From CAZYFH01 sp964646815 (GTDB lineage Bacteria > Acidobacteriota > Vicinamibacteria > Vicinamibacterales > UBA8438), in contig CAZYFH010000015.1 in the NCBI GenBank assembly GCA_964646815.1, positions 10,749 through 74,748 on the forward strand: a DNA stretch of 64,000 nt, given 5' to 3'. Both the position numbers and the translations under genes were made by a program. Numbering within the stretch: the stretch's first letter is position 1; every line of letters begins with the position of its first letter. The notes under the pieces are model-generated. The model saw only the letters and a program-made list of their open reading frames with translations, had not been told where the DNA came from and did not search any database. Of the stretch, positions 23,679 to 31,909 are shown piece by piece.

Positions 23679-24785
23679 ATGATGCGCACACCGCTCTCGC
23701 TGACTGCCGTCATCGCCATTGCGGCCCTTGCGATCGCCTCGTCGCCCACCCTCTCGGCCAACGCCGCTACCGGTACCGGACCGGTGCTCGAATCGGGCGG
23801 CCCGCTCACCTTCGGACCTGATGGCATCTTGTTCATCGCCGACAATCAAGGTGCCGCGATCTACGCGCTCGAGATGGGCAGCCGGCTGACCGGTGCCACG
23901 ATGGGCACACAGAACATTCCGGGCATCGACCAGAAAATCGCCGGTCTGGTCGGCACCGACGCGCGGGAGATCCAGATCAACGATATGGCGATCAGCCCCG
24001 CGTCGAAGAACGCGTTCATCTCCGCATCGCGGGGCCGGGGCGCCAACGCCACGCCGGTCCTGCTCAGGGTCGACGGTGGTGGCGGGATTGAGGTCCTCTC
24101 GCTCAGCGATGTGCGGTACACGCGCCTCAAGCTGCCGAACGCTCCGGAGGCGAACCCCGGTGCGCGCCGTAACCCGCGGATGGCCGCCATCACCGACATG
24201 GCGTTCGTCGACGGGCGCCTGTTCCTGGCCGGGTTGTCGAATGAAGAGTTCTCGTCCAAGCTGCGCTCCGTCCCCTATCCGTTCGAAACAATCGATAACG
24301 GAACGAGCGTGGAGATCTGGCACGCGGCCCACGGCCAGTTCGAGACGCACTCCCCCGTCTACACCTTCGTGCCGTATGACGTCTCGGGTCAACAGCACTT
24401 GATCGCCGGCTACCTCTGTACCCCGCTCGTGAAGTTTCCGATCGGCGACCTAGAACCGGGGAGCAAAGTGATGGGCACCACCATTGCCGAGCTCGGCAAC
24501 CGGAATCGTCCGCTCGACATGATCGTCTACAGCAAGGGCGGGAAGGACTACCTGCTCATGTCGAACACGAGCCGCGGCGTGATGAAGATCCCGACGGAGA
24601 CCTTCGGCACGCAGTCGCCGGTCACCGAGAACGTCGGTGACGGGGGCCAGGCCGGAGTCACCTACGAGACGATTGCCCAGATGACCGGCGTCGAACAGTT
24701 GGATCTCCTCGACGCACAGCATGCGATCGTGATTGCCCGCAACGACGCCGGGGTGGCATCGCTCGAATCGGTGATGTTGCCCTGA
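23679..24785 (+). CDS. Secreted propeller-like protein of unknown function
   Basis: 368 residues with a signal peptide (TPLSLTAVIAIAALAIASSP). The mature part begins GPLTFGPDGILFIADNQGAA, the kind of repeat seen in NHL/SMP-30-like propellers, and later has YLLMSNTSRGVMKIPTE. No catalytic motif or heme site. I do not recognise a named family. It sits 38 bases after the PQQ-cytochrome gene and 17 bases before an Ig-like lipoprotein gene, with a good GAGGTGAGGAG site, so the three are probably co-transcribed and may act together in the periplasm. Confidence 0.72.
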   Translation: MMRTPLSLTAVIAIAALAIASSPTLSANAATGTGPVLESGGPLTFGPDGILFIADNQGAAIYALEMGSRLTGATMGTQNIPGIDQKIAGLVGTDAREIQINDMAISPASKNAFISASRGRGANATPVLLRVDGGGGIEVLSLSDVRYTRLKLPNAPEANPGARRNPRMAAITDMAFVDGRLFLAGLSNEEFSSKLRSVPYPFETIDNGTSVEIWHAAHGQFETHSPVYTFVPYDVSGQQHLIAGYLCTPLVKFPIGDLEPGSKVMGTTIAELGNRNRPLDMIVYSKGGKDYLLMSNTSRGVMKIPTETFGTQSPVTENVGDGGQAGVTYETIAQMTGVEQLDLLDAQHAIVIARNDAGVASLESVMLP

Positions 24786-24802
24786 ACGACCACAGGGATG
24801 CC

Positions 24803-26002
24803 TTGAGCAACGTCGTCCGAGCGCCGATCATCACGCTGGCACTGGCACTCGGCGGGTGCGGGGTCCTGGACGACGCCGGGCCGGCCGAGGTCCTCCCGGA
24901 CATCCGTCTCGGCACACCCGAGGACGAGGCACGCGGCGCACCGGTCGAGCTTGCGGGTCTCCCAGCAGCCGACGTCGCGGCCCTCCGTGACGTCGAGTGG
25001 GAGCATGGCGCCTGGTCAGCGTTGCTTCGGATCACGGTCGAACAGGCTGGAACCGACCTGGCCGACACACCCGCGGTCCTCGGCGACTATGCGGTGGGAG
25101 ATGACGATGTGGTGCGCTTCACGCCGATGTTCCCGTTCGACCGCGGCCGGCCATACACCGTCCGGTTCGATCCGGCAGCCTTTCCTGGCGGCCGCGTTAC
25201 CGACGGTTCCGCGGCCCCCGTCACGGCGACGGTCGAGCTACCGCGCCCGGATGTAACCCCGACAACAGTCGTGACGCGCGTGCTGCCGACCGGGGACCGA
25301 CTGCCCGCCAACCAGCTAAAGCTCTACATCGAGTTCTCGGCGCCGATGAGCGACGTCGACGGACTCGACTACGTCCGCCTCCTCGACGGCACGGGACAGG
25401 AAGTCGAGGCGCCGTTTCTCCCGCTCGGCGAGGAGTTCTGGGGCTACGACTTCCAGCGCTATACGGTCTTCTTCGACCCAGGCCGCGTGAAGACCGGCAT
25501 CTTGCCGAACGAGCAGCTCGGCCGACCACTCGAGGAGGGCGCCAGCTACACGATTGAAGTCGACGCCGCCTGGCCCGACGCCGAGGGGACGCCGCTCGCG
25601 GAATCGTTCTCCAAGCGGTTCGGCGTGGGCCCGGTGGACGATACGCCGATAGACACGGCAGCGTGGCGGCTGCGGGTCCCACCAGCCGGGTCCACCTCGC
25701 GGCTCGTCGTGTCGTTTCCAGAGCCGCTCGACCACGGCCTGCTGCACCGGGGGCTCGCCGTCGAGGACCCCGATGGCGAGCGGGTCGCCGGTTCAATCGA
25801 GGTGACGAGCTGGGAGACGCGCTGGTCGTTCACGCCGGAGCAACCGTGGTCAGCCGGGGCATACTCGCTGCTCGCCCTGTCGATCCTTGAAGACCTCGCG
25901 GGAAACCGGATCGGGGTGCCCTTCGAGATCGATCGGTTCGAGCAAATCGAAGATCCAAAAGAGCAGGAATCCTACCGCGTGCCGTTCGAGATTGCTCCGT
26001 AG
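24803..26002 (+). CDS. Lipoprotein with bacterial Ig-like (SbsA-type) domains
   Basis: 399 residues starting with TTG (AGGGA upstream) and a lipoprotein signal, lipobox LALGGCG with Cys at about residue 19. The body shows Ig-like units used in SbsA-type proteins: VVTRVLPTGDRLPANQLKLY with IEFSAPMSDVDG, and a second unit SRLVVSFPEPLDHGLL. Such domains are structural or adhesive. Third gene of the putative PQQ-cytochrome cassette; a scaffold role is a guess. Confidence 0.72.
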   Translation: MSNVVRAPIITLALALGGCGVLDDAGPAEVLPDIRLGTPEDEARGAPVELAGLPAADVAALRDVEWEHGAWSALLRITVEQAGTDLADTPAVLGDYAVGDDDVVRFTPMFPFDRGRPYTVRFDPAAFPGGRVTDGSAAPVTATVELPRPDVTPTTVVTRVLPTGDRLPANQLKLYIEFSAPMSDVDGLDYVRLLDGTGQEVEAPFLPLGEEFWGYDFQRYTVFFDPGRVKTGILPNEQLGRPLEEGASYTIEVDAAWPDAEGTPLAESFSKRFGVGPVDDTPIDTAAWRLRVPPAGSTSRLVVSFPEPLDHGLLHRGLAVEDPDGERVAGSIEVTSWETRWSFTPEQPWSAGAYSLLALSILEDLAGNRIGVPFEIDRFEQIEDPKEQESYRVPFEIAP

Positions 26003-26402
26003 TCCCGGCGCCTCCGTCGCGCCTATCGGGAGCCGTCGGCCGGTCCGTCCGCTGCCCACTCCGGAGCGCGGTCACAATCACGCATCGTGCTTCGTAGGGC
26101 CGCCCCATCCATCCACCCCTGACTGTCTAGTTTCGCCGTGGCGCCCACTGCCTCACGCGCCTGACTCTGGGGTTACTCGCCAGCAACAAGGCACGGTGGC
26201 ATCGTTCGTCCGACATAATCAATCGACACCAGACGCTTCAGCGCCTCCACCTAGTTCAGGACGAGCGTAATCGGCGGTGATTCGTTGGCGTCGGCAGCGC
26301 GCCTTGTGGGTCTAACGCCGTCTCTCTCAGCGCGTTCCTGGAGCATCCGTCCCGCTCGGAGGCACCCTCGGCTACCACGAGCTGCGCGGGTATCTCTTCA
26401 CG
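26003..26402. other. Intergenic 400 bases; last part is a frameshifted 5' end of the SEC-C gene
   Basis: Nothing recognisable up to about 26330. From there LSAFLEHPSRSE and, in another frame, GTLGYHELRGYLFTVACAP read like the missing N-terminus of the next protein, with a one-base shift near 26365. Confidence 0.45.
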
Positions 26403-27029
26403 GTGGCGTGCGCTCCAAAGCTGGTCCCGCCGTCCGCGTGGGTGCCCGTCATCTTCGGTGGAGAGGAAGCCGAATATGAGTCCCTCGACGAAGCGCGAGC
26501 AATCGTCGCTAAGGCGATGGAGCTGTATAAGAACCTCAACTCGGCCGTCTTCGACGGGACGGCCTCGTTACCCGATGAGTGCGCGTTTCGCGATGACGTG
26601 CTCGCCAACCTCGAACCCGACGCGCCGGTCTCGCAATGGTCGCGCGGGTTCATGCTCGGCCACGAGTGGCTCGGGGACGTCTGGGAGGCGCGCCTTTCGA
26701 AGACAGCGGACGACGACGAGTTCGGCGCCACCCTCATGACGCTTAGCTTTTTCGCCTCGCGATCCATTGCAGACGCCTTCCATGCCGAAATACCCTCGGA
26801 CCGGCTACTGCTCGAGCGTGCCGTAGAGATCCTGTGCAATGCGCACCCCACGGCGATCGCCGAGTACGCGAGTGTGGGTCGGACGATCCAAGAGGCGCTG
26901 GCCGCGCGCGCCGCGAAGGGGCCAGCCCGGAGAACCAAGGTGCCCCGGAACGCGCTCTGTCCGTGCGGGAGTGGCAAGAAATACAAGAAGTGCTTCGGCG
27001 CAACCAGTCTTGACCGTACGACCAGATGA
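26403..27029 (+). CDS. UPF0149/YecA-like protein with C-terminal SEC-C zinc motif (5' end probably frameshifted)
   Basis: 208 residues from a GTG. The main domain (LVPPSAWVPVIFGGEEAEYE, then FMLGHEWLGDVWEARL) is a UPF0149/YgfB-type helical fold. The C-terminus is a SEC-C motif, NALCPCGSGKKYKKCFG, a zinc-binding tail shared with SecA. Function of these proteins is unknown. Homology seems to extend upstream of the GTG in two frames (HELRGYLF directly upstream, AFLEHPS before that), so the authentic gene is likely about 25 residues longer and carries a frameshift; the present protein may therefore be an N-terminally shortened product. Confidence 0.7.
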   Translation: MACAPKLVPPSAWVPVIFGGEEAEYESLDEARAIVAKAMELYKNLNSAVFDGTASLPDECAFRDDVLANLEPDAPVSQWSRGFMLGHEWLGDVWEARLSKTADDDEFGATLMTLSFFASRSIADAFHAEIPSDRLLLERAVEILCNAHPTAIAEYASVGRTIQEALAARAAKGPARRTKVPRNALCPCGSGKKYKKCFGATSLDRTTR

Positions 27030-27046
27030 AGGCGGCGCCAAAGGCG

Positions 27047-28078
27047 CTACGGTACGACGTCGCGCGTTTCGATCAGCGCGAGCGTCGCCCAACCGGTGGT
27101 CGAGATCCACTGCGCATAGCTTTGCTGGCCCGCCGGCCGTGTCGTCTCGATCCAGCTTCCGTCGTCGAGCTGTTCCGCAATGAGAAACGCGCGTCCATCG
27201 ACGATGTGCTGCCGGAGCTCCGCGGGCGAGAGCACCGACCCGGCGAGCGCCGGCCCGTCTACGAGCGAAACGAGAGCGAGGAGCACAACGGCCGTGTCAA
27301 ACGGCTCGATCGGCGAGGTGAGATAGGCACCCCACGCTCCCGACGGCGCGCGACCCGCCACGAGGAGCCGGAGACAGCTCTCGCGTTGACGTCGAGCCGC
27401 CGGGTCGGTGGCAGTCCCGAGACCCAGGACGACCGCTGCGGCATCGAGCACCGTCTTCACCTCGAGCGCCCGCAGCCACCGCTCGGCCGCCGAAATTGGA
27501 GTGGCGTACTTGTCGTCGCCGGCGTGTCTCAGGGTCCGTAGCGCGGCCCACGTCGCGAGCGTCGTTCCATACGTCGCGGGCGAGCCGATGCTGCCACTCA
27601 AATCGAGCCGCCACGATCCGTCCGCTTGTTGATCGGAAGCCACAAGCCACGCCGCCTCCGCGACCGGCGCGTCCCGATCAACCTGCGCCGCCCGCATCGC
27701 ATCGACCAACGCCCCGCCGAACTGAATCCGCGCCAGCACCTGGTCGCTGAACGCGAGGCCGAGCGCGTTGTCGTCCCACGCGTCCGGACGTTGCAGCCAG
27801 TGCGTCGTGTCGCGTAGCGCTGCCGCCGGCACGTCATAGCCCGCGCGCAGCGCGGCGTAGAGCGCGCGTGCAGCATCGCCGTTGTTGTGACACGAGAAGC
27901 ATTGGTTCTCGGCGGGCCACCGAGGTACTTCAGCCGACAGAAACGCGACGGCGCGCGCCGCCGGCGTGGCGCGCGACTGGCCTGCGCGCACCGGCGCCCA
28001 CAGGAGCAGGCTGCACACCGCGGCGCCGGCGGCGAGCGTCGCGGCCGCGGTTGCCCGGGTGGATGCGTCTACAACCAT
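27047..28078 (-). CDS. Exported heme-site plus terpene-cyclase-fold (squalene-cyclase-like repeat) protein
   Basis: 343 residues with a signal peptide (AAATLAAGAAVCSLLLWAPV). Immediately after comes AVAFLSAEVPRWPAENQCFSCHNN, with a single CFSCH heme-attachment motif, then alpha/alpha-barrel repeats of the prenyltransferase/squalene-oxidase type (AWLVASDQQADGSWRLDLSG; AEQLDDGSWIETTRPAGQQS). The repeats lack the DxDD catalytic acid of squalene-hopene cyclases, so it is probably not a cyclase. GGAGG precedes the chosen ATG; the frame is open further upstream but without homology. Role unknown: a periplasmic electron-transfer or binding protein. Confidence 0.72.
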   Translation of the reverse strand: MVVDASTRATAAATLAAGAAVCSLLLWAPVRAGQSRATPAARAVAFLSAEVPRWPAENQCFSCHNNGDAARALYAALRAGYDVPAAALRDTTHWLQRPDAWDDNALGLAFSDQVLARIQFGGALVDAMRAAQVDRDAPVAEAAWLVASDQQADGSWRLDLSGSIGSPATYGTTLATWAALRTLRHAGDDKYATPISAAERWLRALEVKTVLDAAAVVLGLGTATDPAARRQRESCLRLLVAGRAPSGAWGAYLTSPIEPFDTAVVLLALVSLVDGPALAGSVLSPAELRQHIVDGRAFLIAEQLDDGSWIETTRPAGQQSYAQWISTTGWATLALIETRDVVP

Positions 28079-28192
28079 GGCGCCTCCATTGTAGTCACGC
28101 AAATTGTCGTGGCACATCTCTTCCGTTGTGCAGCCGTTCGGCTTCTGTCTAAGCTGGCCAAAGTCGAGACGAGGTGCGATGTGGCGCGGGTC

Positions 28193-28869
28193 ATGCTGTT
28201 GATCGGTACGCGGAAGGGGCTTTTCTCGTTCTCGGATCGCAACCGCCGTCGCTGGACGCTCAAGGGCCCCATTTTCAAGGGCGTTCAGGTGAACGACGTC
28301 GTCCATGTTGCTGACGGCGGGGAAACGTCGTTGCCGAAGAACACGAACGTGCACGCCGATTTCAAGCCAAACAGGTTTCCAGACGTCGGGGTGTGCATGT
28401 ACCACCTTGAGATGCATCCCTCGGACGGCGCAGGTGCCGTGTCAACAGAACCACTGCGGTGTCTACCGGTCCGAGAACGCTGGCGACGAGTGGATCGACA
28501 TTTCCAACGGCCGGCGTCGCGGTTCGGCTTTCCGCTGGCCGTCCATCCGCACGACTGCGAGACGATCTATGTCTGTCCAGCCGAATCCGACCAACACGGC
28601 TTCGTTTCGGAGGCGGCGTTCCGAGTCTATCGGAGCCGACGACGCGGCAAGACGTGGGAGACACTCACCTCTCGCCTCCCCCAACGCGTTGCGCACACGC
28701 TGGTGTTACGACAGGCGCTCACCACCGATACCCTGAACCCCGTCGGTCTTTACATGGGGACGTCAGGCGGGCACCTACTAGCGAGCCGAAACTAAGATGA
28801 TGACCGGGAGGTGCTCTTCAATTTGCTCCCGCCGATCGCGTCGGTTGCGGCGGCGATGATCGACGGTTG
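28193..28869 (+). pseudogene. BNR-repeat (sialidase/Vps10-like propeller) pseudogene with internal deletion
   Basis: Begins well (MLLIGTRKGLFSFSDRN, WTLKGPIFKG), then jumps to NVHADFKPNRFPDVGVC and MYHLEMHP, which in intact relatives lies about 170 residues further on. QQNHCGVYRSENAGDEWIDI is in another frame, then SRFGFPLAVHPHDCETIYV and GLYMGTSGGHLLASRN return, and after a stop NLLPPIASVAAAMID finishes the protein. So there is one large deletion, at least two frameshifts and one internal stop. Intact proteins of this group are six- or seven-bladed propellers of unknown function. Confidence 0.8.
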
Positions 28870-28984
28870 AGCGAGATACGTGACGACGACCGTGAATGGA
28901 GCACAACGGGCCGGACGACGGACACGTCGTCCTCGTCGAGCTGAAGTGAACCCGTCCGGAAGACACGACATATCCACGGGACGG

Positions 28985-29770
28985 TTGTGCCGCCTCACCG
29001 AATGCCAGCGGATCACCGTCCCGTGCGCTTGGAGGACTCGCAACTCACGGCCCACGTCGCCCACCTCCTACGGGTTCCGTTCGAGAATCCCAACATCCAT
29101 ATGGATCGCCCGATCTCGCTGGCCAAAGGCGATCGGTTCCACAAGATTGTCGAGGAGAAGCGCGGGGGGTTCTGCTACGAACAGAACCTACTTTTCGCCG
29201 CGCCTCTTCGAGCGCCCAGGTTCGTGCGCACGATGGGACCTTCGGCCCCCGGTTCGACCACATGGCTGCCACAGTGCGGCTGAACGACCGCCAGCACCTC
29301 GTTGACGTCGGGTTCGGTGAGTGCTTCCGTGAACCCCTCCGATGGATGGACGCTGGCACCCCCAGGCAGACGGTTCACGCTACCGCGTCGTCACGGAAGC
29401 CGACGCGCTCATCGTGGAGCACAGCACAAATCGGAATGACGGAGAGGAGAGCGTCGTGACCGATTACCGCGTCGACGCACCACCTCGAGCTTCCCCTGAG
29501 TTCCTCCCGATGTGGCGGTTTCATCAAACGTCGGAAGCATCACTGTTCACGCGGATCTGGATGTGCACTCTCGCCACGGCGCAAGGGCGAACCACGATGA
29601 AGCCCGGATGGCTCAGCGAATCTGAAGCCGGCGGGAAAGAAGACCGACGCGTGCCGTCCCGGGATGACCTCGAACAGCTCCTGGGGGAGCGGTTTGGTAT
29701 GTTGGCGCTCCGGCTCCCGGTCGCGTCATCAGTGGTCAGAGACGCGGCTCATCAGAGGGGCTCGGCGCCC
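28985..29770 (+). pseudogene. Arylamine N-acetyltransferase (NAT) pseudogene
   Basis: Typical NAT segments occur in order but in different frames: HVAHLLRVPFENPNIHMDRP, the active-site region KRGGFCYEQNLLFAAPLRA with its catalytic Cys, then MAATVRLNDRQHLVDVGFGE carrying the conserved VDVGFG, then RYRVVTEADALIVEHS and MWRFHQTSEASLFTR, ending with LEQLLGERFGMLAL. At least three frame changes and a short loss after the Cys motif inactivate it. The 3' end converges with, and slightly overlaps, the PhoD gene. Confidence 0.8.
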
Positions 29771-31293
29771 GGTCGCCCATCTTCGACAACGAACGAGGCG
29801 CGTGTCGCGATCGGACTTCCGGGACGGCTGACGTAGTCAAGCACCTGGTAGTCCGCCTGGCAGCGTTGCGGCGTCAGCTCACATCGCACATAGCCCCGTT
29901 GTGAGTTGTAGAAGCGCACCCACGGATTCTGGGCCAGCATCCCGGCGGTCGTCGGACGGGTGTCGGATCCATCGCCACCAGAGCTGATCGACGTCCCGAC
30001 AAACTCCGTCCCCACTATCGGCGGGCGTTCGTCAGCGTAGTCCACCTTGAGATCGTTGACCCAGTTCGTGTGGATATCGCCGGTGAGCACGATCGGGTTC
30101 GACGGTCGGCGCTCGGCAAGAAACTGCATGAGCCGCCTCCGCGCCGTCTCGTACCCGGACCAGATATCCATGCCGTAGCGCTCGTCGTCGCCCGGGGCAA
30201 AGTCGACCCGCGCCATCATCACCTGCTGCGGGATAACGTTCCACGTGGCGGCCGATTGATCGAGCCGAGCCATCAGCCAGCGCTCTTGCTCATCACCGAG
30301 CAGCGTCGCCGTTGCATCACGCATCCCATCGCACGGCGGGCCACTCCGGTCGCCGCATGGCTGATCTGTCCGATATTGCCGCGTGTCGAGCACCTGGAAT
30401 GACGCGAGGTTGCCCCAGATGAAATCCCGGTACAGCTGCATCCGCGGCCCCGTGGGCAACGACGACCGCCGCAGCGGCATGTGCTCGTAGTACGCCTGAT
30501 ACGCCTCGGCACGTCGCCGCAGGAACAGCTCGGCCGGCGTGCCCTCCTCGGACATCGTCGATGCGTAATTGTTGTCGACCTCGTGGTCGTCCCACGTGAC
30601 GACCCACGGGAACGCAGCATGCGCCGCCTGCAGGTCGGGGTCGGACCGATACAGCGCGTGCCGGTTCCGGTAGTCCACCAGCAGCTCGATCTCGTCGCCC
30701 GTGTGCTTACGGACCCGACCGTCGCGGCCGGCGTATTCGTAGATGTAGTCACCGAGATGAAAGACAAGATCGAGGTGGTCCTCGGCCATGTGCCGGTACG
30801 CGGTGAAGTAGCCCGTCTCGTAGTGCTGGCACGAGGCGAACGCGAAGCGGAGTCGATCGACCGGCGCCCCCGGCGCAGGCAGCGTCCGCGTTCGTCCGAT
30901 CGGGCTCACCTCGGCACCGGCGCGGAATCGGTACCAGTACCAGCGAGCCGGCTCAAGCCCCTCGACTTCAGCGTGCACCGTGTGTCCAAGCAACGGCGTG
31001 GCCACCGCGGTTCCGCGCTGCGCGACGTCGCGAATTCTCTCGTCGCGGGCGACCTCCCAGCTGACCTCGATGTCATCGTCCGGCATGCCGCCACCATGCA
31101 GCGGGTCTGGCGCCAGACGCGTCCAGAGCACGACGCCATCTGGCGTCGGCTCGCCCGACGCGACGCCAAGGGTGAACGGTGGCGCGTCGAATGCGATCGA
31201 TTGCCGCACGCCGCCACGAGTGCGCCGGGAGGCTCCCAACCCAAGCACAGTGAAACCGCCAGCCAGAAAGTCCCGTCGGGGAAGCACACGCAC
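29752..31293 (-). CDS. phoD: PhoD-type alkaline phosphatase/phosphodiesterase (Tat-exported)
   Basis: 513 residues starting with GTG and a Tat signal (LPRRDFLAGGFTVLGLG). An N-terminal Fn3-like domain (FTLGVASGEPTPDGVVLWTR) precedes the metallophosphatase: RLRFAFASCQHYETGYFTAY, HLGDYIYEY, VTWDDHEVDNNYA, and VLTGDIHTNWVNDLK supply the Fe/Ca ligands of PhoD. Releases phosphate from phosphomono- and diesters outside the cytoplasmic membrane. No Pho-box was identified. Length is normal. Confidence 0.92.
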   Translation of the reverse strand: MRVLPRRDFLAGGFTVLGLGASRRTRGGVRQSIAFDAPPFTLGVASGEPTPDGVVLWTRLAPDPLHGGGMPDDDIEVSWEVARDERIRDVAQRGTAVATPLLGHTVHAEVEGLEPARWYWYRFRAGAEVSPIGRTRTLPAPGAPVDRLRFAFASCQHYETGYFTAYRHMAEDHLDLVFHLGDYIYEYAGRDGRVRKHTGDEIELLVDYRNRHALYRSDPDLQAAHAAFPWVVTWDDHEVDNNYASTMSEEGTPAELFLRRRAEAYQAYYEHMPLRRSSLPTGPRMQLYRDFIWGNLASFQVLDTRQYRTDQPCGDRSGPPCDGMRDATATLLGDEQERWLMARLDQSAATWNVIPQQVMMARVDFAPGDDERYGMDIWSGYETARRRLMQFLAERRPSNPIVLTGDIHTNWVNDLKVDYADERPPIVGTEFVGTSISSGGDGSDTRPTTAGMLAQNPWVRFYNSQRGYVRCELTPQRCQADYQVLDYVSRPGSPIATRASFVVEDGRPGAEPL

Positions 31294-31346
31294 GACGTAC
31301 TGACTGTATCACCAGCATCCCCGACCGCGTCGCTGACGCCGAGTGC

Positions 31347-31377
31347 TTGACAAGTCACCGCTCTCGTCCGCTACGAT
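31347..31377 (+). promoter_or_regulatory. Candidate sigma-70 promoter of the his operon
   Basis: TTGACA and TACGAT are separated by 19 bases, a slightly long spacer. Transcription would start around 31384, leaving only a few bases before the leader-peptide GTG, so either the leader is near-leaderless or the real start lies upstream. Confidence 0.5.
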
Positions 31378-31390
31378 ATGCGGAGTCACC

Positions 31391-31471
31391 GTGCGAGTCC
31401 TTCACGACACACATCATCGTCACCACCATCTCCCGCCCGACGGCGGGGCAGCGGTGCTACGTGTGATGTAG
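31391..31471 (+). CDS. hisL: Histidine operon leader peptide (hisL-like)
   Basis: A 26-residue frame, GTG to TAG, reading MRVLHDTHHRHHHLPPDGG and seven more residues. Six of the nine residues at positions 5-13 are His (H-D-T-H-H-R-H-H-H), the hallmark of a his attenuator leader. GGAG lies five bases before the GTG. Scarcity of charged His-tRNA would stall ribosomes here. It lies 87 bases before hisI with a terminator between. It is a regulatory peptide with no protein function expected. Confidence 0.88.
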   Translation: MRVLHDTHHRHHHLPPDGGAAVLRVM

Positions 31472-31498
31472 ACGCGATCAGGACGCGCACGCACCACG

Positions 31499-31531
31499 AG
31501 GCCTCGCCGCAAACCACGGCGAGGCCTTTTT
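31499..31531 (+). terminator. Rho-independent terminator/attenuator before hisI
   Basis: AGGCCTCGCCG pairs perfectly with CGGCGAGGCCT over an AACC-containing 7-base loop, followed by TTTTT. An alternative pairing is available: CGGCGGGG at 31441-31448, inside the leader, can pair with CCTCGCCG at 31502-31509 (one G-U), which would disrupt the terminator when a ribosome stalls at the His codons. Confidence 0.9.
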
Positions 31532-31557
31532 GTTTGGACGACGGCGTGAGGGGATCC

Positions 31558-31872
31558 ATGGATTTTTCAAAGCTCGACGGGTTGATTCCGGCGGTCGTAC
31601 AGGATGACGAGAGCAACGAAGTGCTGATGGTCGGCTTCATGAATCAGGAAGCCCTCGACCGAACGCGCTCATCTGGGTTCGCCACCTTTTTCAGTCGCAC
31701 ACGCAGCAAGCTCTGGATGAAAGGGGAAACCTCGGGCAACCGACTCAAGGTGTGCCGACTGCTTACCGACTGTGACGATGACACGGTGCTGGTCCGCGTG
31801 GAGCGTCAGGGCAAGGGCAACGTCTGCCATACCGGCGAGCGCTCCTGCTTCTTCACGGAGCTCCAGCCATGA
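31558..31872 (+). CDS. hisI: Phosphoribosyl-AMP cyclohydrolase HisI (no HisE domain)
   Basis: Third step of histidine synthesis: opens the adenine ring of PR-AMP. 104 residues with the zinc/magnesium-binding elements DCDDDTVLVRV and KGNVCHTGERSCFF and WMKGETSGN, diagnostic of HisI. The pyrophosphohydrolase HisE, often fused, is absent here and elsewhere in the window. First structural gene behind the attenuator. An in-frame upstream ATG at 31378 would overlap the leader and terminator and is rejected. Confidence 0.95.
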   Translation: MDFSKLDGLIPAVVQDDESNEVLMVGFMNQEALDRTRSSGFATFFSRTRSKLWMKGETSGNRLKVCRLLTDCDDDTVLVRVERQGKGNVCHTGERSCFFTELQP

Positions 31873-31909
31873 AGCTCGCCCGGGGCCACACATCCAGGTT
31901 CGCGACGTC

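Noticed and set aside
28193..28869. Possible recoding in the BNR gene
   Set aside because: Large internal deletion and several frame changes indicate decay, and no Cys/Sec site is involved.
31378..31557. In-frame upstream ATG that would lengthen HisI by 60 residues
   Set aside because: The stretch contains the leader peptide and a perfect terminator and has no HisI homology.
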